From: Flavobacteria bacterium BAL38
GTDB taxonomy: Bacteria > Bacteroidota > Bacteroidia > Flavobacteriales > Flavobacteriaceae
NCBI GenBank assembly: GCA_000169355.1
Contig: AAXX01000001.1
Span: forward strand, 62,001 to 126,000
DNA: 64,000 nt
Direction of reading: 5' to 3'
Under the pieces are notes generated by a model. It did no database searches. It was not told the DNA's origin and saw only the letters and a program-made list of their open reading frames with translations. Made by a program: the position numbers and the translations under genes. This document shows, piece after piece, positions 60,404 through 64,000 of the stretch (the stretch's first letter is position 1; the number at the start of each line of letters is the position of its first letter).

Positions 60404-60438
60404 AAAAACTCTGACTTAAATTAAGACAGAGTTTTTTT
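60402..60438 (+). terminator. Terminator after thioesterase gene
   Basis: AAAAAAACTCTG (60402-60413) pairs with CAGAGTTTTTTT (60427-60438), with CTTA/TAAG inside and one mismatch, then T-rich sequence. Confidence 0.88.
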
Positions 60439-60460
60439 ATCATATAAAATTGAACAAATT

Positions 60461-60535
60461 AGTCAAGCTGAACTTGTTTCACTTCGATTTCAGCTACTAT
60501 TGGATAAAGATTCTGAAACAAGTTCAGAATGACAA
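60461..60535. repeat. REP-like inverted repeat (TGAACTTGTTTCA form)
   Basis: CTGAACTTGTTTCA at 60468-60481 is the exact complement of TGAAACAAGTTCAG (60513-60526), with outer GTCA and TGAC arms. The right half GATTCTGAAACAAGTTCAGA reads inverse as TGTCATTCTGAACTTGTTTC. It lies between the thioesterase terminator and the response-regulator gene end. Confidence 0.85.
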
Positions 60536-60547
60536 AAATAGTTTATC

Positions 60548-61246
60548 TTATTTTTTTATTACCAATCTAAAACCTTCGCCATGAATGTTTAAGATTTCTA
60601 CGTTTTCATCTAATTTTAAGAATTTTCTCAATTTAGCGATATAAACATCCATACTTCTTGATGTAAAGTAATTATCGTCTCTCCAAATTTTTGTTAAAGC
60701 TAATTCCCTTGGCATTAAATCATTTTCGTGAAGCGCTAACATTTTTAAAAGTTCACACTCTTTAGGTGATAACTTAATAGGCTCTTGTCCTGGAAAAGTT
60801 AAGAAACGTAATTTAGAATTCAAATGGAATTTACCAATTTCAAACTCAAATTTCGTAGTATCTGGTTTAACTTCAGATGCTTTTCTTTGAATGATAGCTT
60901 TAATTTTCATTAATAAAACCTCAGAATCAAACGGCTTATTTAAATAATCGTCTGCTCCTACTTTATATCCTTTTAAAACATCTTCTTTTAATGTTTTAGC
61001 CGTTAAAAAAACTATTGGCACTTCCTGATTTTTCTCACGAATTTCTCTAGCTAAAGTGTAACCATCTTTATACGGCATCATAACATCTAAGATGCATAAG
61101 TCGTAAGTATCTTTCTTAAATTTTTCAAATCCTTCCATTCCGTTTTTAGCCAACGTAACTTCAAAATCATTTATCATTAAATAATCTTTTAACACGGCGC
61201 CAAAATTTGGATCGTCTTCTACTAATAATATTTTCTTTGCTTCCAT
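60548..61246 (-). CDS. OmpR-family response regulator (RprY-like)
   Basis: The 232-residue regulator has a receiver with phosphoacceptor D54 (LCILDVMMPYKDGYTLA), switch residues in FLTAKT and conserved Lys in DYLNKPFDSEVLL, then an OmpR-type winged helix (LSPKECELLKMLALHENDLM, SRSMDVYIAKLRKFL). It is 20 bases downstream of its kinase on the same strand. It resembles the RprY group of Bacteroidota; no target is known. Confidence 0.94.
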   Translation of the reverse strand: MEAKKILLVEDDPNFGAVLKDYLMINDFEVTLAKNGMEGFEKFKKDTYDLCILDVMMPYKDGYTLAREIREKNQEVPIVFLTAKTLKEDVLKGYKVGADDYLNKPFDSEVLLMKIKAIIQRKASEVKPDTTKFEFEIGKFHLNSKLRFLTFPGQEPIKLSPKECELLKMLALHENDLMPRELALTKIWRDDNYFTSRSMDVYIAKLRKFLKLDENVEILNIHGEGFRLVIKK

Positions 61247-61266
61247 ATTAATTATGTGTATTTTTT

Positions 61267-62850
61267 TTAATTTATTAATGGCATTTTTATAATAAAGGTG
61301 CTCCCTTTTCCTTTTTCACTTTCTACAAATATTTGTCCGTTATGATCTTCAACAATTTGTTTTACATACGACAAACCTAATCCATGACCTTTTACATTGT
61401 GTAAATCACCAGTATGTTCTCTATAGAATTTTTCAAAAACTCTTTTTTGAGCTACTTTACTCATTCCGGCACCTTGATCTTGTATATTAATTACAATAAA
61501 ATCTTTTATATTTTCTGTAAAAACATCAATAATTGGAGCCGAAGGTGAATATTTAATGGCATTATCTAAAACATTTACCAAAACGTTTGTAAAATGAACT
61601 TCGTTTAATAAAATGGTATTTCGTTGTGCATTAAAATGCTGATTAATTATACCTTCTCTATCTTCAACAATTAAACTTACGTGTTCAATTGCGTCTTCAA
61701 TAATTTCCGAAACATCTCTTGGTTCTTTTGAAATATCCAACTCGTTTTTTTCTAATTTAGATATTCGTAAAACATTTTCAACCTGAGCGTGCATTCGTTT
61801 ATTTTCTTCCTTAATCATTTGAAGATAACGTTGTACTTTTTCTTTATCATCAATAATTTTCGGGTTTTTTATGGCATCTAAAGCTAAATTAATAGTCGCA
61901 ATAGGTGTTTTAAACTCATGAGTCATGTTATTAATGAAATCGGTTTTGATTTCAGAAATTTGCTTTTGTTTTATTAACTGATTTAACGCGCTTGAATAGG
62001 TTAAAACAATAACTAAAGTAAATAATAATGACAAACTAGATATTCCTATCAACGATGAAAAAACGAATTTACTCTTCTGAGGAAAACTTACTAATAATTG
62101 GTATTTAGAAAGTCCTTCGTTATCTTGAAAAATAGGAATTCCGTAAGTAATATTACTATTGTATTTAAAATTTTCTGAACGAATTTTTGTTGCTAAACCG
62201 TTGCTATAAATCCCAAACTCAAAAGGAGTCTTAACTCCGTACTTATGAAGTTCCTCTTTTAAGAATTTGGCTAATTGTTCTGCCGTAACCCTTTGTTGAA
62301 TAGGCTTTAATGAGACTACGTCTTTAAAAACAACTTCGAAATTTGCTTTATCTAAACTAGAAACACTTCCTGATTTTTTAATGGAAACATCTGGAAAAGA
62401 TCGAACTTGTAAACTTCCATCATTTAATGAATTTCCATTATAAATCTCTGTTTTTCGTTTAGAAAGAACTTTACCAAAATTGGCAGAATTTACATTTTTA
62501 TCAAAGAACGAACCATTAATTCCATAGTTTTCTGCGACTAAGGTATTGGTATAAATTATAGTTTCATTAGTTTTTTTATCGCGCTCGTAAAAGTATATTT
62601 CTTTTAATTCTTCTTCTTTAGGAATTTTCCCAGTACTATCAATAATTTTATTGTAATACGTATAAAAAGAAACTAACTCTTTTTCATTGATCTTATTTGA
62701 AACATTTCCTAAAACTTGCTGAACGTGATATTTAAATTCTTCCTCATTTTTATCCAAAGAAGTAGAAATCCAATACAATTGAACTAAAATAATTCCAATT
62801 AATGATAAACTCATTAAAAAGACTAATAATCTAAACCTTGACTTATTCAT
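61267..62850 (-). CDS. Sensor histidine kinase (RprX-like)
   Basis: The 527-residue kinase has two membrane segments (about residues 9-30 and 265-285) around a periplasmic sensor domain. The HisKA domain NNMTHEFKTPIATINLALD has the phosphoacceptor H311, and the ATP domain holds NVLDNAIKYS, DQGAGM and GHGLGLSYV. No PAS domain. It precedes its response regulator in a two-gene operon, with a perfect -7 element directly upstream. Confidence 0.94.
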   Translation of the reverse strand: MNKSRFRLLVFLMSLSLIGIILVQLYWISTSLDKNEEEFKYHVQQVLGNVSNKINEKELVSFYTYYNKIIDSTGKIPKEEELKEIYFYERDKKTNETIIYTNTLVAENYGINGSFFDKNVNSANFGKVLSKRKTEIYNGNSLNDGSLQVRSFPDVSIKKSGSVSSLDKANFEVVFKDVVSLKPIQQRVTAEQLAKFLKEELHKYGVKTPFEFGIYSNGLATKIRSENFKYNSNITYGIPIFQDNEGLSKYQLLVSFPQKSKFVFSSLIGISSLSLLFTLVIVLTYSSALNQLIKQKQISEIKTDFINNMTHEFKTPIATINLALDAIKNPKIIDDKEKVQRYLQMIKEENKRMHAQVENVLRISKLEKNELDISKEPRDVSEIIEDAIEHVSLIVEDREGIINQHFNAQRNTILLNEVHFTNVLVNVLDNAIKYSPSAPIIDVFTENIKDFIVINIQDQGAGMSKVAQKRVFEKFYREHTGDLHNVKGHGLGLSYVKQIVEDHNGQIFVESEKGKGSTFIIKMPLIN

Positions 62851-62855
62851 CGAAA

Positions 62856-62907
62856 CAAATTTAACATTTTAACACTTCTTGTTAAAATACATTAACCAAA
62901 GATTAAC
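62856..62907 (-). promoter_or_regulatory. Kinase-operon promoter with TTAAC cluster
   Basis: On the minus strand TAAATTTG (62856-62863) is a perfect -7 box 6 bases before the ATG. Upstream the plus strand has TTTTAACA (62867-62874) and its exact inverse TGTTAAAA (62880-62887), then ATTAAC at 62891 and 62902, an 11-bp direct repeat. Five TTAAC/GTTAA units sit in 47 bases. Spacing is like OmpR/PhoB-family sites, suggesting autoregulation by the adjacent regulator. Confidence 0.6.
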
Positions 62908-62921
62908 ATAAAAACATTTTT

Positions 62922-63509
62922 TTAAGGTTTTGCTAAAATTTTAAGAATTTCATCAGTTTTTAATATGGTTTTTTGCAGAATTATATTTTCTATAACAAAA
63001 TCGCTTAATTTTATTTTGTCAGATTCAGGAAGTTGATTTTTAATTCGCGATAAAATGCTTTCTCTACTCGCATTATCTCTTTTCATAGCTCTTTCTATTC
63101 GAACTTCTTCTGGAGCTGTAATTAATATAATTTTATCGCAATCTTTATTTCCACCAGTTTCAAAAAGTATGGCAACTTCTTTAATTACAAAAGGAAAATT
63201 CTTGTGTTCATTTAGCCAATTTTGAAAATGAGCTTTAACTTCTGGATGCACAATAGCATTTAATTGTTGTAATTTATCTGGGGCATTAAATACCAACTCA
63301 GCTATTTTCTTTCGATTCAATTTAGAATCAACAGTAAGAACAGATTCGCTAAATAAATCTTGAATTCTTTGAATTATATTTGGTTGTTCCATGATTTTTT
63401 TGGCTTCTTCATCTGCTATATAAACCGGAATTCCTTTTGAAGCTATATAATTAGCTACAGTAGATTTTCCACTTCCTATACCACCTGTTAAACCAATAAT
63501 CTTTGTCAT
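62922..63509 (-). CDS. coaE: Dephospho-CoA kinase
   Basis: CoaE phosphorylates dephospho-CoA, the last step in CoA synthesis. The 195-residue protein has the P-loop GLTGGIGSGKSTVANYIASKG, DEEAKKIME, VHPEVKAHF and the lid arginines (ERAMKRDN). It follows a glycosyltransferase gene by 3 bases on the same strand, so both are probably cotranscribed, while the kinase operon downstream has its own promoter. Confidence 0.97.
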   Translation of the reverse strand: MTKIIGLTGGIGSGKSTVANYIASKGIPVYIADEEAKKIMEQPNIIQRIQDLFSESVLTVDSKLNRKKIAELVFNAPDKLQQLNAIVHPEVKAHFQNWLNEHKNFPFVIKEVAILFETGGNKDCDKIILITAPEEVRIERAMKRDNASRESILSRIKNQLPESDKIKLSDFVIENIILQKTILKTDEILKILAKP

Positions 63510-63512
63510 ACC

Positions 63513-64000
63513 TTATTTTTTAAAAAACAATTCTGGAAATGCTTTTTGAGGTTTTTGTTTAGCTAAACTAATTTTATAGTATGAAAGTAAAAAACCTTTT
63601 CCATACCCATAAAACTGAATAACTGTTGCCCATAATGAGTATAACGCAATTTTTATGCTTTTATTAGTTATTAATGAACTTATAAACAATAAACTAAAGT
63701 ATAAAGCGTATAAAGAAAGAAATAGATAACTAATAAAAAAACTAAATAGAATAGAAAAAACAAATCCTAACAAAAACAAACTTGGAAACCAAAATGTAAT
63801 TTTTGCGTGTTCTGGATACCAAGAATTTAAAATAGGTCGTGCTTTTCCAAATTTATTTACTTGAATTTGGAATTTCTCCCAACTTATTCTTCTTTTATGA
63901 TAAACAAAAGCAGTTTTAATTAATTTAGTTTTAAAACCTAAGTTCCACAATCGAATAGATAAATCTGGGTCTTCGCCAGGATGTATATTTCCAAAACCAT
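63513..64000 (-). CDS. Family 2 glycosyltransferase, C-terminal part (runs off window)
   Basis: The frame stays open to the window edge, so the gene is partial; the ATG-like start inside it (63950) is not the true one. Upstream of that codon it reads GFGNIHPGEDPDLSIRLWNL, with the ED-x-DL-x-x-R motif of GT2 enzymes. C-terminal membrane segments (FWFPSLFLLGFVFSILFSFF and FLSLYALYFSLLFISSLI) follow. Adds sugars to a lipid or polysaccharide; the donor and acceptor cannot be stated. Confidence 0.85.
   Translation of the reverse strand, partial: GFGNIHPGEDPDLSIRLWNLGFKTKLIKTAFVYHKRRISWEKFQIQVNKFGKARPILNSWYPEHAKITFWFPSLFLLGFVFSILFSFFISYLFLSLYALYFSLLFISSLITNKSIKIALYSLWATVIQFYGYGKGFLLSYYKISLAKQKPQKAFPELFFKK

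Noticed and set aside
60461..60535. Hairpin as a small RNA gene
   Set aside because: Half of it is a copy of a dispersed repeat and it has no promoter of the TAnnTTTG type nearby.
1..64000. Prophage, integrative element, tRNA or rRNA
   Set aside because: No integrase, transposase, structural phage gene, tRNA or rRNA sequence was recognised in either strand by eye; a tRNAscan or HMM search could still find a missed tRNA.

Overview
The window is AT-rich DNA from a member of the Bacteroidota, most probably Flavobacteriaceae and close to Flavobacterium. The gene families point there (DUF4920, DUF5687, DUF2807, TIGR02757, OxyR-type regulator beside dps, RprY/RprX-like two-component pair). So do at least a dozen copies of the Bacteroidota -7 promoter element TAnnTTTG just upstream of genes, and lipoprotein signals of the form L-x-S-C. 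Nearly all of it is chromosomal core. I see no integrase, transposase, phage gene, tRNA, rRNA or CRISPR array.

Layout: 1-3.4 kb holds the 5' part of secA, a DUF2795 gene, a cobalamin adenosyltransferase and a PPK2 kinase (minus strand). 3.5-8.9 kb (plus) holds a secreted-type beta-propeller candidate, an ABC exporter pair and an ECF sigma operon. 8.9-12.3 kb has an amidase lipoprotein and an ABC-F ATPase; 12.4-14.6 kb an M3 peptidase. 14.6-22.8 kb is a minus-strand block with a lone helicase-type domain, a sigma-54 activator without a DNA-binding domain, MscS, a NatAB-like exporter, dnaJ, grpE and a TIGR01777 epimerase. 23.6-27.6 kb is a PadR-PspC-DUF2807 envelope-stress type operon. 28-33.2 kb contains folE, msrA, a lolD-like ATPase and membrane proteins. 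33.2-37.4 kb pairs carbonic anhydrase with a SulP transporter, and dps with a divergent oxyR. 37.4-39.5 kb is an operon ending in mnmD. 39.8-46.5 kb is mixed metabolism. 46.5-49 kb is a BlaI/BlaR1-type pair. 49-64 kb has smpB, pcm, dehydrogenases, a rhuM island, yggS, miaA, a thioesterase, an RprY/RprX-like system, coaE and the end of a glycosyltransferase.

Cooperating sets: DnaJ-GrpE chaperone operon; OxyR (C199/C208 kept) next to Dps and a dyad over the oxyR promoter; SulP bicarbonate-type transporter with beta carbonic anhydrase; BlaI repressor with three 20-bp-spaced operator dyads over its own promoter; histidine kinase and response regulator with a cluster of TTAAC sites in front.

The least explained layer is a set of short dispersed repeats: REP-like palindromes beginning TGTCA in three forms, a CCCGAT...AGCGGG hairpin, and text-like simple repeats. 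Several lie at gene ends, and two are read in frame inside yggS and a DUF1015 gene. Two genes show apparent single-base frameshifts, and three small genes (24, 46 and 55 codons) lie between the larger ones.
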